Source of the DNA: JADJNW01 sp033761835
GTDB lineage: Bacteria; Bacteroidota; Bacteroidia; Chitinophagales; Saprospiraceae
Assembly (NCBI GenBank): GCA_033761835.1
Contig: JANRME010000262.1
Span: forward strand, 1-9,541
DNA length: 9,541 nt
Reading direction: 5' to 3'
Shown: positions 1 through 6,042 of the stretch, in pieces
How the letters are laid out: the number at the start of each line of letters is the position of its first letter
How positions within the stretch are numbered: position 1 is the first letter of the stretch
The notes under the pieces: generated by a model
The model's database searches: none
Told to the model about the DNA's origin: nothing
The model's input: the letters and a program-made list of their open reading frames with translations, nothing else
Made by a program: the position numbers and the translations under genes

Positions 1-14
1 TCTAACTAGAAACT

Positions 15-920
15 ATGAGTGTTGTAGTAAAAAAATTGACCAAAATATATGGCGAGCAGCGCGCAGTGGACGAGGTGAGTTTCGAGGCGAAACCAGGGCA
101 AGTGCTGGGTTTTCTGGGACCCAATGGTGCCGGCAAGACCACGACTATGAAAATCGTGACCTGTTTTATTCCTCAAACCAGCGGTGGAGCGACCGTCTGC
201 GGCTATGACGTATCGGAAAACCCGATGGAAGTGCGGCGTAGCATTGGCTACTTGCCAGAGCATAATCCCTTGTATAAAGACCTATATGTCAAGGAATACT
301 TGACTTTTGTAGCTCGATTGCACGGCGTAAAAAATATTAGGCAACGGGTGGATGAAATGGTACAAATGACGGGCTTGGAACACGAGCAAAAAAAAATAAT
401 CGCCTCATTGTCAAAAGGTTATCGTCAAAGAGTAGGTTTAGCGCAAGCGATGTTGCATGACCCGGAGGTGTTGATTTTGGACGAACCGACTTCGGGCTTG
501 GATCCTAATCAATTAGTGGAAATTCGTAGCTTGATTAAGCAATTTGGGCAGAAAAAAACGGTGATTTTCTCTACGCACATCATGCAGGAAGTGCAAGCTT
601 TATGCGACCGTGTAATAATTATTAATCGCGGCAAAATTGTAGCAGATGACCCAATTGAAGCCCTGCAAAGCCGAGTGGAAGGCGAATCGGTTGTGACCAT
701 AGAATTTGCCGAAAAAATTGATAAAAAGCTATTGGCAGGTATTTCAAAAGTGAAACAAGTGAATGACCTTGGTAAAAACCGTTGGCAACTTATTGCAAAT
801 GCGGATGCTGATGTTCGGCCAGAAGTGCATAAGTTTGTTGTTCAGCATAATTTGACTTTATTGGAAATGCATAAAGAATTAGTAAGTGTAGAGGACGTGT
901 TTCATAAATTGACTAAATGA
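15..920 (+). CDS. gldA: Gliding-associated ABC transporter ATP-binding subunit GldA
   Basis: This is the cytoplasmic ATPase that should power the GldF/GldG membrane complex. In gliding Bacteroidota such as Flavobacterium johnsoniae, GldA, GldF and GldG are needed for gliding, but the transported substrate is unknown. The 301-residue protein has all the ABC motifs: Walker A GPNGAGKTT (residues 35-43), signature LSKGYRQRV (132-140), Walker B VLILDEP with catalytic Glu157, D-loop SGLD (160-163) and H-loop His188 in STHIM. The Q-loop position reads GYLPE, with Glu82 instead of Gln, as is common in the NatA/CcmA-like ABC-2 subfamily. The C-terminal 90 residues are the usual non-catalytic extension. 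The length fits GldA. No Shine-Dalgarno site is visible in the 14 bases before ATG 15. The next gene begins 13 bases downstream. The gldF and gldG genes nearby make GldA more likely than a generic ABC-2 ATPase. Confidence 0.92.
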   Translation: MSVVVKKLTKIYGEQRAVDEVSFEAKPGQVLGFLGPNGAGKTTTMKIVTCFIPQTSGGATVCGYDVSENPMEVRRSIGYLPEHNPLYKDLYVKEYLTFVARLHGVKNIRQRVDEMVQMTGLEHEQKKIIASLSKGYRQRVGLAQAMLHDPEVLILDEPTSGLDPNQLVEIRSLIKQFGQKKTVIFSTHIMQEVQALCDRVIIINRGKIVADDPIEALQSRVEGESVVTIEFAEKIDKKLLAGISKVKQVNDLGKNRWQLIANADADVRPEVHKFVVQHNLTLLEMHKELVSVEDVFHKLTK

Positions 921-933
921 TTTACGATTGATA

Positions 934-1605
934 ATGATGGTTCGTATAATAATTTTTATAAATTTCACTTTTCTTTATTACTGTCTTCACGCGCAGCCTG
1001 ATAGTATATTGCTGACCAAAAACTTTAAATTTAAAGATGGCATTTACTTAGCTTTTAATGATTTTCAACAAAACCAGCCTACATTCACCTGGGAAGAAGT
1101 GAATTCGCGCATGGCGACAAGTGACGAGGGTTTTGTGGCGCAAGTGGAATTTATCAAAAAAGGGCAGAAAACGCTTGATTTGCAGCAAGTTTGGGGACTT
1201 TGCATCGGCGGAATTCCTTACATTCGTTTGCCCAAAGGCGAAGTCACAGATGCAGCGACGGTTTTTGCAGGTTTGAGGGTACGCGGAAAGATTTGCTATT
1301 ATAAATATAAGAATGAAGCGGTGGATTCAGTGGAAGTAAAAGCTATCAATCCCATAAATGGAAGGGCGTACCGCCAAGCGAAAGTACCGGTGGAACGTGT
1401 AGTTCAGCAAGAACGAATGCTGCATTTTCAAACTGGAGAAATCATCGATTTCAGCACCTCAAACTTCCTCAACTGGATTCAGGATGACCGCCAATTGTGG
1501 AATACCGTTCGTGATTTGTCACCCGAAGAGGCGGATGAAAAATTATTTCGTTGTTTATTGATATACGTTGATCGAAACGCAGTTCATTTACCTTTGAATA
1601 ATTGA
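934..1605 (+). CDS. Uncharacterised secreted protein between gldA and gldF
   Basis: I do not recognise a named family with known function. The frame is open from a TTG at 928, but the tandem ATG codons at 934 and 937 are better starts, giving 223 residues. Residues 4-20 form a Sec signal peptide: Arg4, a hydrophobic stretch, then LHA|Q with likely cleavage after Ala20. The Cys at 17 lacks a lipobox, so it is probably not a lipoprotein. The mature protein of about 200 aa is soluble-looking and predicted mixed alpha/beta. It has a FKDGIYLAFNDFQQNQPTF stretch near its start, resembling openings I associate with hypothetical proteins of Bacteroidota, and ends with YVDRNAVHLPLNN. It lies 13 bases after gldA and 40 before gldF, so it is very likely co-transcribed with them. 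A periplasmic accessory role is inference from position only. Confidence 0.82.
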   Translation: MMVRIIIFINFTFLYYCLHAQPDSILLTKNFKFKDGIYLAFNDFQQNQPTFTWEEVNSRMATSDEGFVAQVEFIKKGQKTLDLQQVWGLCIGGIPYIRLPKGEVTDAATVFAGLRVRGKICYYKYKNEAVDSVEVKAINPINGRAYRQAKVPVERVVQQERMLHFQTGEIIDFSTSNFLNWIQDDRQLWNTVRDLSPEEADEKLFRCLLIYVDRNAVHLPLNN

Positions 1606-1645
1606 ATATTTATCATTTTAAACGCAATATTAAGCACGTAGACTC

Positions 1646-2377
1646 ATGGTGAGTATTTTTTTAAAAGAAATTAATACATTTTTTAGTTCACTGATTGGAT
1701 ATATCGTGATTAGCGTGTTTTTAGTAGCCCTTGGGTTGGTATTATTCATTTTTCCTGATACAAGCTTATTGCAATATGATTACGCTACACTCGACCAATT
1801 ATTTGATATTGCACCGATGATTTTTGCTTTTTTGATTCCGGCGATTACCATGCGTTCCTTTGCCGAAGAGCAACAAACCGGCACGATAGAATTATTGGCC
1901 ACCAAACCATTAAGCGACTTGTCCATTGTGTTGGGAAAATTCCTGGCTTGCTTGACTTTGGTGGGTTTTTCGATTTTACCAACATTACTTTATTATTATA
2001 CAGTTTATCAATTGGGCGCACCCAAGGGTAATTTGGACAGCGGGGCGATTATGGGCTCTTATTTTGGTTTGCTTTTCTTGGGCGGCGTGTTTGTAGCGAT
2101 TGGCGTTTTTGCATCTTCGTTGACTAATAATCAAATCGTAGCATTTATCCTTGCTACTTTTCTTTGTTTTTTTATTCACTGGGGCTTTGATTTATTTAGT
2201 CGTTTGCCGATTTTTGTAGGAAAATCAGATGTGCTGGTGCAAATTTTGGGTATGAAACATCATTATAATTCTATTAGCAGGGGCATCATAGATTCGAGGA
2301 ATATGATCTATTTTTTGTCTATTATTGCTGTTTTTATTATGTTGACATTAACTTCATTGGAACGTAGAAAATGGTGA
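1646..2377 (+). CDS. gldF: Gliding-associated ABC transporter permease subunit GldF
   Basis: This is an inner-membrane permease of the ABC-2 type and the membrane partner of GldA and GldG. The 243-residue protein has about six hydrophobic helices, roughly at 14-36, 53-70, 95-120, 134-158, 163-185 and 218-238. Between helices 2 and 3 is the characteristic cytoplasmic elbow MRSFAEEQQTGTIELLATKP (69-88), followed by LGKFLA. This EExxxGTxExLxxxP pattern is typical of ABC-2 permeases and contacts the ATPase. The length matches GldF. The protein ends in a basic tail (ERRKW), consistent with a cytoplasmic C-terminus. It sits 54 bases upstream of gldG, the usual gldF-gldG order. The start at ATG 1646 has no strong ribosome-binding site, as is common in this phylum. 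Confidence 0.93.
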   Translation: MVSIFLKEINTFFSSLIGYIVISVFLVALGLVLFIFPDTSLLQYDYATLDQLFDIAPMIFAFLIPAITMRSFAEEQQTGTIELLATKPLSDLSIVLGKFLACLTLVGFSILPTLLYYYTVYQLGAPKGNLDSGAIMGSYFGLLFLGGVFVAIGVFASSLTNNQIVAFILATFLCFFIHWGFDLFSRLPIFVGKSDVLVQILGMKHHYNSISRGIIDSRNMIYFLSIIAVFIMLTLTSLERRKW

Positions 2378-2383
2378 AGGGGA

Positions 2384-2418
2384 AGTAGGAGCTACGAATT
2401 ACGAGCTACGAATCACGA
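2384..2418 (+). repeat. Tandem degenerate heptamer repeat, NNTACGA type
   Basis: Five consecutive 7-nt units fill the gldF-gldG gap: AGTAGGA (2384), GCTACGA (2391), ATTACGA (2398), GCTACGA (2405) and ATCACGA (2412). The consensus is NNTACGA. Units 2 and 4 are identical. The array ends 13 bases before the gldG start codon and leaves the AGGAAAA purine tract (2424-2430) free as a possible ribosome-binding site. Heptanucleotide tandem repeats (STRR sequences) are described in cyanobacterial intergenic regions. Applying that idea here is an analogy. Confidence 0.7.
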
Positions 2419-2431
2419 TTTCTAGGAAAAT

Positions 2432-4165
2432 ATGGCAGAAAAGAAAAAATATAAAAATTCTAGGCGTACACAGTCGCTTCTCAATCTGGCATTCTTTGTC
2501 GGGATTGTGATTTTTATTAATATATTGGCAAATGCTCGAATCGGCGGACGCTCTTTTTTTACTACCATCGATTTGACCGAAGATAAGCGCTTTACACTGA
2601 CCCAACCGACCAAAAAACTTCTGCGTAATCTTGATGATGTGGTATATATCAGAGTGCTGTTGGATGGTGAATTTCCTGCAGGATTTAAACGTTTGCAAAC
2701 GGCTACACGCGAATTACTCGATGATTTTAGAGGAATTTCGGGGTATATCGAATATGAATTTGACGATCCTTCAAAGGGTACAGTTGATGAAATTAATGCC
2801 CGAAGAGAAGAACTGCGTAAAGAACAGGTGATTCCCGTTTCGCTGCGTGTGAAAGATAAGGATCAGACGAGTGTGCAATTGATTTATCCTTATGCGCAGG
2901 TTTTTTATAAAGGGCGCAGCATGAATGTAAAATTACTTGGCAACGAAGTACCCGGAAAGTCGCAAGATGAAGTCTTAAATAACTCGGTTTCTTTACTCGA
3001 ATATCATATTTCTAATGCCATTCAAAAGCTACAATCACCTACCAAGCCTGTTATTGCTTTCACCACAGGGCATGGTGAGCTCTCGCCAATTGAAACCGCC
3101 GATTTAGAAAAAACGCTGCGTCAATTTTATGAGACCGGCCGTCTGCGTTTGGATAGTTTGGTGAATATTCCGCCCGATCAATTGTCGGCGCTGGTAATAG
3201 CCAAGCCGCGTGGGGCGTTTTCTGAGCAGGATAAATTTAAAATTGACCAATATATAATGAGCGGAGGCAAAGTACTTTGGCTAATTGATAAGCTGAATGT
3301 AGATTTGGATAGCCTTCGAGGTGGGCAGTTTTTTCCACAGGAATACGCTTTGAATTTGGATGATTTATTATTTAAATATGGTATTCGTATTCAGCCGAAC
3401 CTAATTCTGGATGTTCGTTGTTCACGTATTGCATTGGCGACGGGTATGTTGGGCAATGCGCCGCAATTTGATTATTTTCGTTATCCTTATCATATAATCG
3501 CATCACCAACTTCTAATCACCAATTGGTCAAAGGATTAGGATTAACAAATTTTTTATATGCGAGTACAATTGACACCAATGTCCGGATCAAAACGGATGT
3601 GAAAAAATCTGTTTTGTTGGAATCTTCTACAAATAGCCGTTTGCAGTATATTCCGCTGGAAATGAATTTTGATTTTTTAAAATATGATATTGATCCTACA
3701 AAATATGATAAGCCCGGACAGCCAATAGCTATGCTGCTTGAAGGCATTTTTCCTTCCTTATTTGAAAACAAGGTAACAGAAGATTTGCTCTCAGGATTAC
3801 GACAATTAAATATTGAATATAAAGCAGAAAGCACGCCTACGCGGATGATCGTAGTTTCGGATGGGGATATTGCCAAAAATGGAATTAATCCACAAGAGCA
3901 GTCTTATAAACCTTTGGGTTTCAATGAGTTTGAACAATATCAATTTGCGAATAAAGACTTCCTCGTGAATGCGCTGGAATATTTAGTGGACGCCAATGGC
4001 GTAATAGAGGCGCGTGGCAAAGAAGTAAAGCTCCGACCACTCAATACGGTGCGTGCGCAAGCAGAAGAGCGAAAATGGCAGATTATTAATTTATTATTGC
4101 CATTAGTGTTTTTGATTGCTTTTGGCTTGATTTACAATTGGATACGTCGGAGACGTTTTGCTTAG
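2432..4165 (+). CDS. gldG: Gliding-associated ABC transporter substrate-binding-like protein GldG
   Basis: GldG-family proteins are large, mostly periplasmic partners of the GldA/GldF transporter. This 577-residue protein has one hydrophobic helix at each end (about 17-33 and 551-571), so the bulk should lie in the periplasm with both tails in the cytoplasm. The N-terminus is basic (EKKKYKNSRR) and the C-terminus is IRRRRFA. After the first helix comes the family's conserved opening IDLTEDKRFTLTQPTKKLL (47-65), with the D-L-T-x-x-x-x-[FY]-[ST]-L pattern. A central stretch, PVIAFTTGHGEL (206-217), marks the domain shared by GldG and intraflagellar-transport (IFT52-like) proteins. SGGKVLWLID (277-286) follows. 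The length is in the usual range for GldG. A purine tract, AGGAAAA (2424-2430), precedes the ATG. The adjacent gldF supports the assignment. Confidence 0.94.
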   Translation: MAEKKKYKNSRRTQSLLNLAFFVGIVIFINILANARIGGRSFFTTIDLTEDKRFTLTQPTKKLLRNLDDVVYIRVLLDGEFPAGFKRLQTATRELLDDFRGISGYIEYEFDDPSKGTVDEINARREELRKEQVIPVSLRVKDKDQTSVQLIYPYAQVFYKGRSMNVKLLGNEVPGKSQDEVLNNSVSLLEYHISNAIQKLQSPTKPVIAFTTGHGELSPIETADLEKTLRQFYETGRLRLDSLVNIPPDQLSALVIAKPRGAFSEQDKFKIDQYIMSGGKVLWLIDKLNVDLDSLRGGQFFPQEYALNLDDLLFKYGIRIQPNLILDVRCSRIALATGMLGNAPQFDYFRYPYHIIASPTSNHQLVKGLGLTNFLYASTIDTNVRIKTDVKKSVLLESSTNSRLQYIPLEMNFDFLKYDIDPTKYDKPGQPIAMLLEGIFPSLFENKVTEDLLSGLRQLNIEYKAESTPTRMIVVSDGDIAKNGINPQEQSYKPLGFNEFEQYQFANKDFLVNALEYLVDANGVIEARGKEVKLRPLNTVRAQAEERKWQIINLLLPLVFLIAFGLIYNWIRRRRFA

Positions 4166-4184
4166 ATAAATTAGTTAGCTGTTT

Positions 4185-4224
4185 GTTATCGGTAAAAAGC
4201 TCCCAATAACCGATAACCAATTAC
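4185..4224 (+). repeat. Heptamer-period inverted and direct repeat in the gldG-DUF4340 gap
   Basis: Three direct 7-nt units stand in tandem: CAATAAC (4204-4210), CGATAAC (4211-4217) and CAATTAC (4218-4224). The upstream half carries the reverse complement: GTTATCGGT (4185-4193) pairs perfectly with ACCGATAAC (4209-4217) around a 15-nt loop. No T-run follows the right arm, so it does not look like an intrinsic terminator. It differs in unit sequence from the array before gldG but shares the 7-nt period. Any effect on mRNA stability or expression of the downstream gene is unproven. Confidence 0.62.
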
Positions 4225-4235
4225 AATCTTTATAA

Positions 4236-5243
4236 ATGAAAAAAACATTATTACTCCTTATCATATTTGCTTTATTTGGCTCGGTTGCTACCTGGTATTT
4301 ACTCACACAGCAAGACGAAAAAACGACATTATCAGCTAAAAACCAGCGTTTTGCGATAGAAGACCCTGATGAAATTTATAAAATATTTATTGCCGATAGA
4401 AAGGGCGGAACGACTACATTAGAACGAAAAAACACTCACTGGCTTTATAACGGTAAATATAAAGCACGGCAAAATGCGATGGATAATTTGTTAGATGCGA
4501 TCACTAGGGTGCAAGTGAAATACAAACCACCAACTGCGGCTGTTGATAATATGGTAAAAGATCTTTCTGCGAACGGCTTGAAGGTTGAATTGTATAATGA
4601 TAATAATAAACTAATCAAAACTTATTATGTAGGCGGCGCTACGCCCGACGAGCGCGGTACGTACATGATTATGGAAGGTTCGAATCAGCCTTATGTAACC
4701 TACATTCCAAGTTGGGAAGGTAATTTACGTTTTCGATATAATTTGACCGACGAAGACTGGCGCGATAAGATTATTTTTGCTTATAATCAAGATGATATTC
4801 AAGCTGTCAGTATAGAATATCCAAAGCAGCGGAATCAATCGTTTCGGCTGGAACGCAGCGGTAATGACTTTCAAATAAAACCTTTTTACGGAACGACGCC
4901 AACGATCAACAGTTCAGTCAACTTAGGCAAAGTCGAAGCTTTTTTGGAGGGCTTCAAAAGTTTGGGGGCAGAGGCCTTTGAAAATGAAAACCCACGTAGG
5001 GATTCTATTTTGCAGTTGGTTCCTTTTAGCATCATTACAGTCGCCGATAAGGCTGGAAATGCTACGGTTGTGCGCTTGTTTCCTATCATTCCGCTGCAAG
5101 ACCCCGCTAATCCTCGATTACCCAATGCAGATGTAGTGGAACGCTATTTTTTGGACTGGAACGGGCAGGATTTTATGCTGATTCAACATCGCGTATTTAG
5201 CAAAGTGCTGTGGGGGTACGACTTTTTCTTTGAAAAAAAGTAG
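4236..5243 (+). CDS. DUF4340-type membrane-anchored periplasmic protein
   Basis: This 335-residue protein starts with a short basic end and a single hydrophobic segment (about 4-23, ending TWYLLTQQ) without a clear cleavage site. It is therefore probably held in the inner membrane with a periplasmic domain of about 310 residues. That domain begins with a segment typical of DUF4340: a charged beta-strand region (DPDEIYKIFIADR, 43-55), then THWLYNGKYKARQNAMDNLL (67-86), in which Trp69 and the following Ala/Asp-rich helix resemble the family. From established genome context, DUF4340 proteins often sit beside a GldG-type protein, an ABC-2 permease and an ATPase, as here. A role as an extra periplasmic subunit of this transporter is inference. 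It lies 70 bases after gldG and 3 bases before the LigT-like gene. The DUF assignment is by pattern recognition without a profile search. Confidence 0.85.
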   Translation: MKKTLLLLIIFALFGSVATWYLLTQQDEKTTLSAKNQRFAIEDPDEIYKIFIADRKGGTTTLERKNTHWLYNGKYKARQNAMDNLLDAITRVQVKYKPPTAAVDNMVKDLSANGLKVELYNDNNKLIKTYYVGGATPDERGTYMIMEGSNQPYVTYIPSWEGNLRFRYNLTDEDWRDKIIFAYNQDDIQAVSIEYPKQRNQSFRLERSGNDFQIKPFYGTTPTINSSVNLGKVEAFLEGFKSLGAEAFENENPRRDSILQLVPFSIITVADKAGNATVVRLFPIIPLQDPANPRLPNADVVERYFLDWNGQDFMLIQHRVFSKVLWGYDFFFEKK

Positions 5244-5246
5244 CCT

Positions 5247-5651
5247 ATGCGAGACTTACTTCTCTTTATTGCCGTGCTCCCTGACGTTATTATACAACGA
5301 GAAATAACTCAATTCAAAGAATACTTGTCTGAACATTTTGGTGCTTCCCATGCACTCAAGTCGCCGCCACATATTACACTTTTTCCTCCTTTTAAATGGC
5401 AAGAAGCAAGAATAGATGAATTGAAAACTGCATTGGATGAATTTGCCGCCGCCGCAGAAGCATTTGAACTATCCTTGAAAAACTTCAATGCTTTCAGGCC
5501 TCGCGTTATCTATGTAGATGTGGAGCACAACGAAGCTTTAATAAAATTGCAAAATAAATTAGAGGCATTTTTAGAATCAGAATTACAATTAAAAAATGAG
5601 CGTGATCAGCATGGATTTAATCCACATATTACGATTGCTCATAAGACCTGA
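5247..5651 (+). CDS. LigT-like 2'-5' RNA ligase/2H phosphoesterase, C-terminally truncated by frameshift
   Basis: The product belongs to the 2H phosphoesterase superfamily (LigT/2'-5' RNA ligase, cyclic phosphodiesterase). Members act on 2',3'-cyclic or 2'-5'-linked nucleotides with two HxT/S motifs; the substrate here is unknown. Both catalytic motifs are present: His42-Ile-Thr44 in SPPHITLFPPF and His127-Ile-Thr129 in FNPHITIAHKT. The ORF stops five residues after the second motif, at 134 aa, whereas relatives are about 180 aa. The missing C-terminal 47 codons follow in the -1 frame (5648-5791), so one base has been lost near 5643-5650, or is missing from the assembly. The start lies 3 bases after the DUF4340 stop codon, which suggests translational coupling. 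It probably shares the gld operon transcript but has no known link to gliding. Whether the shortened protein folds is unclear. Confidence 0.82.
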   Translation: MRDLLLFIAVLPDVIIQREITQFKEYLSEHFGASHALKSPPHITLFPPFKWQEARIDELKTALDEFAAAAEAFELSLKNFNAFRPRVIYVDVEHNEALIKLQNKLEAFLESELQLKNERDQHGFNPHITIAHKT

Positions 5652-5791
5652 AACGCGAGCTTTTTCCGAAAGCCTGGCAACATTTCTCGCAGCAGCAATA
5701 TGCGCGCACTTGCAGGATTGAAAATATTACATTATTAAAATATCAGCACAATTGTTGGGCTATTTTTGAAGAATTACCGTTAGGATTTTAA
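5648..5791 (+). pseudogene. Out-of-frame C-terminal part of the LigT-like gene
   Basis: Read in the frame beginning CTG at 5648, this stretch encodes 47 residues without a stop until TAA at 5789-5791. It begins LKRELFPKAWQHF and ends WAIFEELPLGF. This is what LigT-like proteins of Bacteroidota carry after the second HxT motif: a D/T-L-K-x-x-F-x-x-A-W helix, then a strand leading to W-x-x-x-x-E-[FL]-P-L. Added to the upstream 134 residues it gives 181, the normal family length. It has no start codon of its own that would make sense. I see no classic X-XXY-YYZ slippery heptamer at the junction, so a one-base deletion or sequencing error is likelier than programmed frameshifting. Confidence 0.8.
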
Positions 5792-5817
5792 ACAAATAGT
5801 AATCATTGATTGACTGG

Positions 5818-5852
5818 ATATGTTAATTAACACTTTATAAAAATCAACATAT
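5818..5852. repeat. AT-rich palindrome nested in an inverted repeat
   Basis: TGTTAATTAACA (5821-5832) is a perfect 12-bp palindrome. It overlaps the left arm of a second symmetry, ATATGTT (5818-5824) with AACATAT (5846-5852), separated by 21 nt. It lies 34-68 bases upstream of the promoter-like element, where an operator could sit. AT-rich DNA gives such palindromes by chance fairly often, so a regulatory role is speculative. Confidence 0.35.
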
Positions 5853-5885
5853 TAGAAAAAAGTAAATTAATTCAATTTCGTTTAT

Positions 5886-5893
5886 TACTTTTG
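5886..5893 (+). promoter_or_regulatory. Bacteroidota-type -7 promoter element upstream of the WG-repeat gene
   Basis: TACTTTTG matches the Bacteroidota vegetative promoter element TAnnTTTG exactly. Transcription would start near 5899-5902, leaving a leader of about 140 nt before ATG 6043. No good TTTG/TTG -33 element lies at the expected distance upstream, which lowers confidence. The position in the only long gap of the window fits a promoter separating the WG-repeat gene from the gld operon. Confidence 0.45.
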
Positions 5894-6042
5894 TATTTCT
5901 GTCATACAGACGCATCGCGGAAGTTAGGATGCAAGCACATAATTTGCGCCCGCAAAATACGTTTAGAATTACACACAAAGCTTGCAAATCATAGACCAGA
6001 CGGGAGGCAAAATAACGAAATACGTTCAGATTATTGGAGCTT

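Larger units (their letters stand above)
5792..6042. other. Intergenic region and probable leader of the WG-repeat gene
   Basis: The first half (to about 5880) is AT-rich. The second half is a probable 5' leader of roughly 140 nt after the promoter-like element at 5886. Two small hairpins are visible in the leader: TCTGT/ACAGA (5898-5902 with 5906-5910) and TTTGC/GCAAA (5943-5947 with 5952-5956, loop GCCC). I recognise no riboswitch or RNA family. No convincing intrinsic terminator for the upstream operon is seen. Confidence 0.5.

Noticed and set aside
928..933. TTG start at 928 for the secreted protein
   Set aside because: Two ATG codons follow immediately at 934 and 937, both give a normal signal peptide, and no ribosome-binding site favours the TTG.
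3517..3876. Minus-strand open frame of 119 codons inside gldG
   Set aside because: It is antisense to well-conserved GldG coding sequence, with no recognisable protein features.
4185..4224. Intrinsic terminator between gldG and the DUF4340 gene
   Set aside because: The inverted repeat has only 9 bp with a 15-nt loop, is not GC-rich and lacks a following T-run. The 7-nt direct periodicity explains the sequence better.
5640..5651. Programmed -1 ribosomal frameshifting in the LigT-like gene
   Set aside because: The junction AAGACCTGA has no X-XXY-YYZ slippery heptamer, and I see no strong stem-loop or pseudoknot just downstream. A simple one-base loss or sequencing error explains it better.
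5929..5994. Small 21-codon frame (ATG 5929 to TAG 5992) in the leader of the WG-repeat gene
   Set aside because: An upstream ORF was considered, but the peptide has no leader-peptide character such as runs of one amino acid, no attenuator structure is evident, and short frames of this size occur by chance.
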